From NCBI GenBank assembly GCA_943328885.2, contig CALQBT020000011.1, forward strand, positions 1 to 17,173: DNA of 17,173 bases, in the 5' to 3' direction. The notes below the pieces were generated by a model. That model was not told the DNA's origin and searched no databases. It saw only the letters and a list, made by a program, of their open reading frames with translations. This DNA is from Bordetella parapertussis (GTDB taxonomy: Bacteria > Pseudomonadota > Gammaproteobacteria > Burkholderiales > Burkholderiaceae_C). Shown here in pieces: positions 6,608 through 15,124 of the stretch. Both the position numbers and the translations under genes were made by a program. Position 1 is the stretch's first letter; the number at the start of each line of letters is the position of its first letter.

Positions 6608-7116
6608 AGGGCTTGCACCACATCGGCCACCGGCGCGCCGGTCAGTGCAACCAGTTCGGCAGGCGCCAAGCAGAACACGCCGTTCGGGTGGCCGGCTGCC
6701 GCCCAGACCTCGCCAAAGCGAAACAGCTCCTGGTCGATCAACACCACCGGCGTGCAGGCATGGGCCACCGGCGCAACGCCGCCGATCGAAAAACCGGTCT
6801 GCTGTTTGACGAAAGCCGCGTCAGCGCGGCCCAGGTCGGTCGGCGCCAGGCCGAGTTGCACCGCCACCTTGTGCAGGTCGACCCGGCGGTCGCCCGAGGT
6901 CACGACCAGCACCGCGACGCCGTCGACCAGACGCCGAAAGATCACGCTCTTGGCGATCTGACCGGTCTGCACCTCGAGCGCGGTGGCCGCCTCTTCGCAA
7001 GTCCGCACCGAGGTCTCGAGCCAGCGAGGTTCATGGCGATGCCCGCGCTCGACCAGCCAGCGCGCGACACGCCGAAAACCCTCAGGCCGCAACACATCGA
7101 CCTGCGCCATGCTCAT
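6604..7116 (-). CDS. YbaK/EbsC-type aminoacyl-tRNA deacylase
   Basis: This is a 170-residue cytoplasmic protein of the YbaK/ProX editing-domain superfamily, which hydrolyses mischarged tRNAs (for example Cys-tRNAPro or Ala-tRNAPro). Visible signature parts are QIAKSVIF, with the conserved lysine at Lys56, VVTSGDRRVDLHKV, and TGFSIGGVAPVAH, the usual glycine-rich G-x2-P-type loop. Its tRNA specificity cannot be told from sequence alone. The ATG at 7116 overlaps the HMG-CoA lyase stop codon (ATGA). A second ATG two codons later (7110) is possible. Its place inside a leucine-catabolism run may be only co-transcription. Confidence 0.9.
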   Translation of the reverse strand: MSMAQVDVLRPEGFRRVARWLVERGHRHEPRWLETSVRTCEEAATALEVQTGQIAKSVIFRRLVDGVAVLVVTSGDRRVDLHKVAVQLGLAPTDLGRADAAFVKQQTGFSIGGVAPVAHACTPVVLIDQELFRFGEVWAAAGHPNGVFCLAPAELVALTGAPVADVVQAL

Positions 7117-8039
7117 GCAAAAACCCGGCCGCGCTTGATCAGCAGCGCCTTGCCGGCGCGCGAGACCGGCGCCCGACCCAGCACGTCAGAGATGAAGCCC
7201 CCCGCATCGACCAGCGCATCGAGGTCGACCCCGGTGTCTATGCCCATGCCGCGCAGCATGAACACCACGTCCTCGGTCGCGACATTGCCGGTCGCACCTT
7301 TCGCGAAAGGGCAGCCACCCAGACCAGCGACGCTGGTGTCGAAGGTGTGGACGCCCATCTGCAAGCAGGCGTTGATATTGGCCAGCGCCTGGCCATAGGT
7401 GTCGTGGAAATGGCCGCTGACCTCGTGCAAGGGGTAATGCTTGAGCGCACGCTCCATCGCCGCCTGCACCTGGCGCGGTGTGCCCACGCCGATCGTGTCG
7501 GCCACGCCGCAATGGTGCACACCGATCGCCTTGAACAGCTTGACCAGGTGCTCGACCTCGTCAGCGCTGACCTCGCCTTGGTAAGGGCAGCCCAGCGCGC
7601 AGGAGATGGCCGCCCGAACCTTGAGCCCGGCCTCGCGTGCCGCGGCGACCACCGGCGCAAAGCGCTCGATGCTCTCTTCGATGCTGCAGTTGATGTTGCG
7701 CCGGCTGAAAGCCTGGGTGGCGGCGCCGAACACCACCACTTCGTCCGGACGCGTGGCCGCGCCGCCGGCCAGCGCGGCTTGCAGGCCCAGCATGTTGGGC
7801 ACCAGCACGCTGTAGCGAACGCCCGGATGGCGCACGATCGCGGCCATCACCTGGGCGTTGTCGGCCATCTGCGGTACCCATTTCGGGCTGACATAGCTGG
7901 TGACCTCGATCTCGCGCAAGCCGGCGTCCTGCAACCGTTGCACCAACTCGACCTTGTGCGCCGCCGCCACCGGCAGCGCCTCGTTCTGCAAGCCGTCGCG
8001 CGGACCGACTTCGACCAGGGTGACGCGTTCTGGAATCAT
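7113..8039 (-). CDS. liuE: Hydroxymethylglutaryl-CoA lyase
   Basis: This enzyme cleaves 3-hydroxy-3-methylglutaryl-CoA to acetoacetate and acetyl-CoA, the last step of leucine breakdown. It has 308 residues, the normal bacterial length. VEVGPRDGLQNE (residues 9-20) holds the catalytic Arg14 and the metal ligand Asp15. SGHFHDTYGQALAN carries metal-binding histidines. GLGGCPFAKGATGNVATED holds the catalytic Cys243. The ATG at 8039 is chosen over a TTG at 8054 because AAAGG lies seven bases before it and the protein then begins in the usual way. It follows mccA by 38 bases and overlaps the YbaK-like gene by four. The symbol is used for the pathway role; hmgL or mvaB are also in use. Confidence 0.95.
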   Translation of the reverse strand: MIPERVTLVEVGPRDGLQNEALPVAAAHKVELVQRLQDAGLREIEVTSYVSPKWVPQMADNAQVMAAIVRHPGVRYSVLVPNMLGLQAALAGGAATRPDEVVVFGAATQAFSRRNINCSIEESIERFAPVVAAAREAGLKVRAAISCALGCPYQGEVSADEVEHLVKLFKAIGVHHCGVADTIGVGTPRQVQAAMERALKHYPLHEVSGHFHDTYGQALANINACLQMGVHTFDTSVAGLGGCPFAKGATGNVATEDVVFMLRGMGIDTGVDLDALVDAGGFISDVLGRAPVSRAGKALLIKRGRVFA

Positions 8040-8077
8040 GGTTTGGCCTTTCAAGCCGCAAGATTATGGCGGTGCAA

Positions 8078-10105
<2,028 letters not shown>

Positions 10106-10107
10106 GT

Positions 10108-10224
10108 TCAGCTCCATCGCGTTGAGATCGCCTGCTTGCGCATCGCGCAGCATTCGTTTTGGCGTCGCCGCCCCGGGATGCGCCCGCGCTCACCGCGATG
10201 AGCCATCAGGATCTTATGAAACAT
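10108..10224 (-). CDS. 38-codon upstream ORF repeating the first 12 codons of mccA; possible leader or gene remnant
   Basis: The ORF begins MFHKILMAHRGE. It parallels MFKKILIANRGE of the real mccA, with 29 of 36 bases and 9 of 12 residues identical (10189-10224 against 10070-10105). After that the similarity stops and the reading frame becomes Arg-rich. GAGG lies six bases before the ATG (10231-10234), so it could be translated. Its TGA ends two bases before the mccA ATG (TGAACATG). It may be the remnant of a duplicated biotin-carboxylase 5' end left by recombination, or a leader that couples translation into mccA. Expression is not shown. Confidence 0.5.
   Translation of the reverse strand: MFHKILMAHRGERGRIPGRRRQNECCAMRKQAISTRWS
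10112..10115 (-). promoter_or_regulatory. Ribosome binding site of mccA (liuD)
   Basis: GGAG on the minus strand lies six bases before the ATG at 10105. It lies inside the last codons of the upstream ORF, so ribosomes finishing that ORF would pass over it. Confidence 0.7.
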
Positions 10225-10264
10225 GGTTGTCCTCGGTCCTTGGGTCAGCGAGAAGGCTGGTATT

Positions 10265-11404
10265 TCATGCCAACGCCCGAACCACTTGGTCATCGACCGT
10301 GTAGGGCGAGCAAGCCTGGCGGCCCTGCCGGGCCCGATCGCTGCGAAGCGGCAAACGGTCCAGGTCGCCAAGCTGCGCGAAACCGCTGGCAGGCGGGGCC
10401 GGCAGGTCAGAGACCAAGGCAACCGGATGAAGCACGCGGGTCGGCAAACCGGCCGCGTCAAGCGCCGCGATGACCCTGGGCAGCCATATCGGCAGCCCGG
10501 CTTGCGACCCGAACATCGCGTGCGAATCGCTGCCAAAACGGCCAAATGCGACCAACTCGGCACGGCCGCCGGCATCGAGATAGCGCTGGTGCGCCTCCTG
10601 CCAGACATCGGGCGCGAAGAAACTGTCGTTGTCCCCGTAAAACCAGATCGACGGCAGGCGGGTCGCTCGCCCATAGTCGCCGATGGCCGCAACCAGACCG
10701 CGCTGCCAGGCGGTGCAACCCTCTTGCCGCAGCCCGCCGGCAAAGTTCAGCAGCAGCCTTGTGCCGGGATGCGGTGCCTGACCATAGGCCAGCGTCGTCA
10801 GCCCACCGTGAGACTGGCCTGCGACGACATTTCGCGAGACATCGGCCCAAGGCTGGGAGCCCAGCCAGTCAAGGGTGCGGTGCACCGAGCGCGCTTGCTG
10901 CTCGCCATTGCTCGCGACATTGCAGCCGCCAGAGATTTCTCTGCCACCAGACTTCGAAAAACCCTGGCGCATCGGGACCACGACGGCCCAGCCACGCTGC
11001 ACGAACTCGGCAGCGGCCACCACCGGCCGGTAGCGACCTTGCAGCTTGGCATTGCCCGATGCCCGGCCGTGGTTGATCAGCAAGATGGGGAAAGGCCCAT
11101 CACCTGGCGGTCGGTACACCGTGACCTCGAGCTCGGGCTCGGTAAAACCGCCACTGGGCACCTGCAACACCGATTCACCCAGCGCGGCATTGAGCTCCTG
11201 GGCCGACGCTGCCAAAGCCAGCAGCAGGCCCAGCAAGCCAAGCGACAAGGTCCGCAGGCCAGCGATGGCCGCAAAGGATCGGGCCTGGCGCCAGACCGCC
11301 GCAGCCCCGACCCAAGACAAAGGCACAGGCCAGCCGAATCCGCCGGGCTGCGCCGCCGTGGCGGCAAGAGAGAGGTCGATGCTGGCCAATTGCGCTGCGC
11401 TCAC
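10265..11404 (-). CDS. Exported alpha/beta hydrolase (dienelactone-hydrolase-like)
   Basis: This is a serine hydrolase of the alpha/beta fold, substrate unknown. It has [17 protein letters not shown] near residue 100, the nucleophile elbow GQSHGG (Ser198), the acid region [10 protein letters not shown] (Asp258 or Asp260) and GSDSHAMFG (His295), a complete triad. A hydrophobic segment, [20 protein letters not shown], looks like a signal peptide cut after the ASA. The start is uncertain. GTG at 11404 overlaps the mccB stop as GTGA but leaves about 68 residues before cleavage. GTG at 11326 or TTG at 11320 would give a more normal signal peptide. The open frame continues upstream through mccB, but only as a shadow. 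It lies between mccB and mccA, and an exported protein does not fit the cytoplasmic leucine pathway. The C-terminal ~20 residues look unlike the relatives I remember. Confidence 0.8.
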   Translation of the reverse strand: MSAAQLASIDLSLAATAAQPGGFGWPVPLSWVGAAAVWRQARSFAAIAGLRTLSLGLLGLLLALAASAQELNAALGESVLQVPSGGFTEPELEVTVYRPPGDGPFPILLINHGRASGNAKLQGRYRPVVAAAEFVQRGWAVVVPMRQGFSKSGGREISGGCNVASNGEQQARSVHRTLDWLGSQPWADVSRNVVAGQSHGGLTTLAYGQAPHPGTRLLLNFAGGLRQEGCTAWQRGLVAAIGDYGRATRLPSIWFYGDNDSFFAPDVWQEAHQRYLDAGGRAELVAFGRFGSDSHAMFGSQAGLPIWLPRVIAALDAAGLPTRVLHPVALVSDLPAPPASGFAQLGDLDRLPLRSDRARQGRQACSPYTVDDQVVRALA

Positions 11405-13023
11405 ATCCGGAACACGCCGAACTTCGTCTCGGGGATCGGCGCGTTCAGGCTCGCACTCAAACCCAGCGCCAGCACGCGCCGGGTGTCGGCCGGATCGATC
11501 ACGCCGTCGTCCCAGAGCCTGGCGCTGGCGAAATAGGGGTGACCTTGCACCTCGTATTGGGCGCGGATCGGCGATTTGAAATCGGCTTCTTCCTCGGCGC
11601 TCCACTGCCCGCCGCGGCTCTCGATGCCGTCGCGCTTGACGGTGGCGAGCACGCTGGCGGCCTGCTCGCCACCCATCACGCTGATGCGGGCGTTGGGCCA
11701 CATCCAAAGAAAACGTGGCGAGTAGGCGCGCCCGCACATGCCGTAGTTGCCGGCGCCGAAAGAGCCGCCGATGATCACCGTGAATTTGGGCACCGCCGCG
11801 CAGGCCACCGCAGTCACCAGCTTGGCGCCAGCGCGCGCGATGCCGTCGTTTTCGTACTTGCGCCCGACCATGAAGCCGGTGATGTTCTGCAGAAAGACCA
11901 GCGGGATCTTGCGCTGGCAGCACAGCTCGATGAAGTGCGCACCCTTGTTGGCGCTCTCGGCGAACAGGATGCCCTGGTTGGCGACGATGCCCACCGGCAT
12001 GCCCTCGATATGCGCGAAGCCGCAGACCAGCGTGGCGCCGTAGCGTGACTTGAACTCGTCGAACACGCTGTCGTCGACGATGCGGGCGATGATCTCGCGC
12101 ACGTCGTATTGCTTGCGGGTGTCGGTCGGCACCACGCCATGCAGCTCTGCGGCTGCATACCTGGGCGGCGTAGGCAGCTGCAACAGCAGCGGCTGCGGCT
12201 TGACGCGGTTCAAGCGCCCCACGGCCTGGCGCGCCAGCGCCAGCGCATGCAGGTCGTTTTCGGCCAGGTGGTCGGCAACACCCGACAGCCGGGTGTGCAC
12301 GTCGCCGCCACCCAACTCCTCGGCGCTGACCACCTCGCCGGTGGCGGCCTTGACCAAGGGCGGGCCGCCGAGAAAAATTGTTCCCTGGTTCTTGACGATG
12401 ATGGCCTCGTCGCTCATCGCCGGCACATAAGCACCGCCCGCGGTGCAAGAGCCCATCACGACCGCGATCTGCGCAATGCCCTGCGCCGAGAGATTGGCCT
12501 GGTTGTAGAAGATGCGGCCGAAGTGGTCGCGATCCGGGAACACCTCGTCTTGGTTGGGCAGGTTGGCGCCGCCCGAGTCGACCAGGTAGATGCAAGGCAG
12601 GTGGTTCTGCGCCGCGATCTCCTGTGCCCGCAAGTGCTTCTTGACGGTCAGCGGGTAATAGGTGCCCCCCTTGACGGTGGCATCGTTGCAGACGATCAGG
12701 CAGTCGACGCCCGAAACGCGGCCGATGCCGGCGATCAGGCCGGCGCAGGGCGCCGCGTCACTGCCGTCCTTCTCGGGGTACATGCCCAACGCAGCCAGCG
12801 GCGCGATCTCGAGGAAAGGCGTGTCGGGATCGAGCAGGCGTTCGACCCGCTCGCGCGGCAGCAGCTTGCCCCGGCCCAGGTGTTTGGCGCGGGCCTGAGC
12901 ACCGCCGCCCTCGGCGATCCGCGCGAGTTGGCGGTTGAGATCGGCCACCAGCAACTGCATCGCCGCAACATTGGCGCGGAAGTCCTCTGAACGGGGGGTG
13001 AGCTTGCTTTGCAGTTGGGCCAT
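11401..13023 (-). CDS. liuB: 3-methylcrotonyl-CoA carboxylase, beta (carboxyltransferase) subunit
   Basis: This is the carboxyltransferase that transfers CO2 from biotin on the alpha subunit to 3-methylcrotonyl-CoA. It has 540 residues, close to the usual length. [22 protein letters not shown] is the standard N-terminus of the family. [54 protein letters not shown] and, in the C-terminal half, [15 protein letters not shown] and [27 protein letters not shown] are characteristic of MccB. These separate it from propionyl-CoA carboxylase. The start at 13023 is preferred over the ATG at 13086 because GGAG lies five bases upstream and the extra 21 residues look unlike the family. It is the first gene of the minus-strand operon, behind a promoter with a LiuR-like palindrome. 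Confidence 0.96.
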   Translation of the reverse strand: MAQLQSKLTPRSEDFRANVAAMQLLVADLNRQLARIAEGGGAQARAKHLGRGKLLPRERVERLLDPDTPFLEIAPLAALGMYPEKDGSDAAPCAGLIAGIGRVSGVDCLIVCNDATVKGGTYYPLTVKKHLRAQEIAAQNHLPCIYLVDSGGANLPNQDEVFPDRDHFGRIFYNQANLSAQGIAQIAVVMGSCTAGGAYVPAMSDEAIIVKNQGTIFLGGPPLVKAATGEVVSAEELGGGDVHTRLSGVADHLAENDLHALALARQAVGRLNRVKPQPLLLQLPTPPRYAAAELHGVVPTDTRKQYDVREIIARIVDDSVFDEFKSRYGATLVCGFAHIEGMPVGIVANQGILFAESANKGAHFIELCCQRKIPLVFLQNITGFMVGRKYENDGIARAGAKLVTAVACAAVPKFTVIIGGSFGAGNYGMCGRAYSPRFLWMWPNARISVMGGEQAASVLATVKRDGIESRGGQWSAEEEADFKSPIRAQYEVQGHPYFASARLWDDGVIDPADTRRVLALGLSASLNAPIPETKFGVFRM

Positions 13024-13028
13024 GCGGT

Positions 13029-13032
13029 CTCC
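13029..13032 (-). promoter_or_regulatory. Ribosome binding site of mccB (liuB)
   Basis: GGAG on the minus strand lies five bases before the ATG at 13023. The alternative ATG at 13086 has no such site, so this decides the start. Confidence 0.7.
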
Positions 13033-13119
13033 AGCGCCGGTTTTTCGGACTTCTTTCGGGATTGCCTCTGACTTGCTGCTCGGCATGGGTGCGAACGGCT
13101 TGGTCGAAGCAACACCCAG

Positions 13120-13149
13120 ATTATCGATTGACGTTCACGTCAACACCAA
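13120..13149 (-). promoter_or_regulatory. Candidate promoter of the mccB-led operon
   Basis: On the minus strand TTGGTG (13149-13144) is followed, after 18 bases filled by the palindrome, by GATAAT (13125-13120), which matches TATAAT at five of six positions. Counting TAATCT as the -10 gives a 20-base spacer. A spacer longer than 17 is typical of MerR-controlled promoters. The start would be near 13113, leaving a leader of about 90 bases before mccB. Confidence 0.55.
13128..13143. promoter_or_regulatory. LiuR-like palindromic operator upstream of the leucine-catabolism operon
   Basis: TTGACGTTCACGTCAA has two perfect 7-base arms (TTGACGT/ACGTCAA) around two central bases. It resembles, from memory, the sites described for LiuR, a MerR-family regulator of branched-chain amino acid breakdown in proteobacteria. 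It sits between the candidate -35 and -10 elements, the usual MerR arrangement. The regulator gene is not in this window. Confidence 0.7.
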
Positions 13150-13227
13150 GCTGACCCTGCCGCGCGAGCGCGCTTGAAGCGTTCATTCGAGAATCCAAGC
13201 ACCGCATGCGGCAGGTACGGCGCCTCG

Positions 13228-13824
13228 TCATTCGTCCTTCTGCCAAACCACGCCATCCTCGTTGAGGATCGCATCGAGCGGCACGTCGTGCGGCTCGGCA
13301 GCCAGCCAGGGCACAAAGCCATGGCCGTAGCCCAGGCCAACGGTGTAGGGGCGGGGTTGCAGCGCGGCCAGCGTGCGGTCGTAGAAACCACCGCCATAGC
13401 CCAGCCGGGTGCCATCCGGGCCGTAACCGACGCAGGGCACCAGCAGCAGTGCGGGCTCGAAGGCCTCGGTGTCCTTGGGCTTGGGGATGCCAAACGCATC
13501 CTCCTCCATCGGGCACCCCGGATACCAGATGTGGAAGCTCAGCTGCTTGGTGTCGCGGTTGATCACCGGCAGACCGATGCGGCGCTCGGGTGCGGCCTCG
13601 CTCCAACGGTAGAGCGCCGGCAGCGCGTCGAACTCGCCCTTGATCGGCCAATAAGCGCCCACCGAGTTCTCGTTGCGGCCGACCAGCCAGACCCGCAGCA
13701 CCTGCTGAAGATGCACCGCGCGCTCATGCCGGTCGACCATCGCCAGGCGCTCGGCCTGCAGTTGCCGGCGCAACTGGCGCTTGTCCTGGGTGGGTTCGAA
13801 GCTGAGGCGGTAGGTGGAGCTCAT
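13228..13824 (-). CDS. 5-formyltetrahydrofolate cyclo-ligase
   Basis: This enzyme converts 5-formyl-tetrahydrofolate to 5,10-methenyl-tetrahydrofolate with ATP, a folate-salvage step in the cytoplasm. It has 198 residues, the normal size. The signature CVGYGPDGTRLGYGGGFYDR (131-150) is diagnostic. The N-terminal DKRQLRRQLQAER and the GAYWPIKGEFD segment (57-65) are the usual nucleotide- and substrate-side elements. The start is the ATG at 13824, divergent from the TfoX-N gene only 50 bases away. In many proteobacteria the 6S RNA gene lies directly upstream of this gene, but there is no room for it here. Downstream, 204 bases separate it from mccB, including the mccB promoter. Confidence 0.95.
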   Translation of the reverse strand: MSSTYRLSFEPTQDKRQLRRQLQAERLAMVDRHERAVHLQQVLRVWLVGRNENSVGAYWPIKGEFDALPALYRWSEAAPERRIGLPVINRDTKQLSFHIWYPGCPMEEDAFGIPKPKDTEAFEPALLLVPCVGYGPDGTRLGYGGGFYDRTLAALQPRPYTVGLGYGHGFVPWLAAEPHDVPLDAILNEDGVVWQKDE

Positions 13825-13874
13825 GGTCTGGATTGTCAGTCACCGGCAGGCTGCGCAGCTCTACACTGCCCGGC

Positions 13875-14270
13875 ATGGTGCTTGCTGATGCCTTTGTCGC
13901 GCATTGCCTGGAGTTGCTGTCGGTAACAGGGCCGGCGCGCGCCCGGCGCATGTTCGGCGGCCACGGCCTGTACATCGATCAGCACTTCGTCGCATTGATC
14001 GCCGACGGCACGCTTTATCTGAAGGCCGATGAAGCCGCCAGGCCGGCCTTCGAAGCCGCCGGATGCCGGTATTTCAGCTACACATCGGCGGGTGTCAGGC
14101 GAGCAGTGATGGCCTGGTGGAGCGCGCCCGACGACGCGATGGAGTCCCCCGCGCAGATGCTGCCCTGGGCCAGGTTGGCGATGGCCTCGGCGCTGCGAGC
14201 GGCCGCCACCAAACGCCCCGCGCTAGCCCGCAAGCCGCGCGCCACGAGTTCCCGAAGTGGCGCCGTCTGA
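13875..14270 (+). CDS. TfoX N-terminal domain protein
   Basis: This 131-residue protein is made of the TfoX N-terminal domain alone. The family is named for the competence regulator TfoX/Sxy, but stand-alone N-domain proteins have no settled role. RARRMFGGHGLYIDQHFVALIADGTLYLKAD and the later FSYTSAGVRRAVMAWWSAPDD match the domain well. The C-terminal ~30 residues are a basic, low-complexity tail. The ATG at 13875 is chosen because the family begins a few residues before a helix like AHCLELL. A TTG at 13833 would lengthen it by 14 residues. No Shine-Dalgarno is visible, and TACACT (13862-13867) lies only seven bases before the ATG, so a leaderless message is possible. The glutathione S-transferase follows on the same strand after 34 bases. 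Confidence 0.88.
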   Translation: MVLADAFVAHCLELLSVTGPARARRMFGGHGLYIDQHFVALIADGTLYLKADEAARPAFEAAGCRYFSYTSAGVRRAVMAWWSAPDDAMESPAQMLPWARLAMASALRAAATKRPALARKPRATSSRSGAV

Positions 14271-14304
14271 CCTAGCATCGGGTCTTGCCACCACAGGCCA
14301 CACC

Positions 14305-15000
14305 ATGCTCAAGCTCGCCATCGGCAACAAGAACTACTCGTCCTGGTCGATGCGGCCCTGGGTGCTGCTGCGCCACTTCGGCATCGCGTTCCAGGAAGAG
14401 ATGCTGCGTTTCGACGGCTTCGGACCCGACTCTCGCTTCAAGCAGGCGGTGGGCCAGCTATCGCCGGTGGCCAAGGTGCCCGTGCTGGTGCATGACGACC
14501 TCGTGGTGTGGGACACCCTGGCGATTGCCGAGTACCTGGCCGAGTACGCCGCCGAGCATTTCCCCGAGCACGCGCTGTGGCCTCGCGACCAGGCCGCGCG
14601 CGCCCGCGCCCGCTCGCTGTGCGCCGAAATGCACAGCGGGTTCTCGGCGCTGCGCAACGCCTGCCCGATGAACATCGAGGCCTCGCTGCCTGAAGTAGGT
14701 GCGCAAGTGCTGGCACAGCAGCCGGCGGTGGCGGCCGACTTGGCGCGGCTGGTAGCGATGTGGCGTGCTGCGTTGGCCAGCAGCGGTGGACCTTTCCTGT
14801 TCGGCGCTTATTCGATCGCCGATGCCTACTATGCACCCGTGGTCGCCCGGCTTCGCGGCTACTGCCTGCCGCTGCCGGCCGACCTGGTCGACTACGCCGA
14901 CAGGCTGTGGGCCAGTGCCGGCGTGACGGCCTGGGTGCAGGACGCGTTGGCAGAGGCGCAATTCCTGGCCTTCGAAGAGCCTTACCGGACCGCACGATAA
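14305..15000 (+). CDS. Glutathione S-transferase family protein
   Basis: This 231-residue cytoplasmic protein has a thioredoxin-like N-domain and a helical C-domain. The N-terminus KLAIGNKNYSSWSMRPWVLL holds the putative glutathione-activating serine (Ser12 or Ser13). The cis-proline region is VAKVPVLVHDDLVVWDTLAIAEYLAE, typical of GST subfamilies found in many proteobacteria, with unknown natural substrates. The C-domain has FLFGAYSIADAYYAPVVARL, the usual helix-capping box. The ATG at 14305 is chosen over the GTG-region start at 14257 because the family begins close to this point. It stands 34 bases after the TfoX-N gene and 124 bases before the lytic transglycosylase gene. Confidence 0.92.
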   Translation: MLKLAIGNKNYSSWSMRPWVLLRHFGIAFQEEMLRFDGFGPDSRFKQAVGQLSPVAKVPVLVHDDLVVWDTLAIAEYLAEYAAEHFPEHALWPRDQAARARARSLCAEMHSGFSALRNACPMNIEASLPEVGAQVLAQQPAVAADLARLVAMWRAALASSGGPFLFGAYSIADAYYAPVVARLRGYCLPLPADLVDYADRLWASAGVTAWVQDALAEAQFLAFEEPYRTAR

Positions 15001-15074
15001 AGCACCCTGGGCCGGCGTTGCAACACCGGTCAAGGTCAGCAAACTGCCCGGGCGCTGCGTTACAGTGGACGGCT

Positions 15075-15095
15075 GGCCGGGCCTTGCGCCCGGCC
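15075..15095. terminator. GC-rich hairpin between the GST and lytic transglycosylase genes
   Basis: GGCCGGGC (15075-15082) pairs exactly with GCCCGGCC (15088-15095) around a 5-base loop. There is no T-run after it, so it may be a weak terminator for the GST gene. A -10-like TACAGT (15061-15066) lies just upstream, so it may instead sit in the leader of the transglycosylase message. Confidence 0.4.
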
Positions 15096-15124
15096 CCAAA
15101 CCCACTCACAGCGCGCCCCTATCG

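Noticed and set aside
11405..12595. Possible fusion of the hydrolase with ~400 upstream residues overlapping mccB
   Set aside because: The upstream part is Arg-rich shadow sequence in another frame of mccB. The hydrolase proper begins near its signal peptide.
13024..13086. N-terminal extension of MccB from the ATG at 13086
   Set aside because: There is no ribosome site there, and the conserved MccB start with a strong GGAG lies at 13023.
13825..13874. 6S RNA gene next to the folate cyclo-ligase
   Set aside because: Only 50 bases separate the two divergent genes, too few for a 6S RNA.
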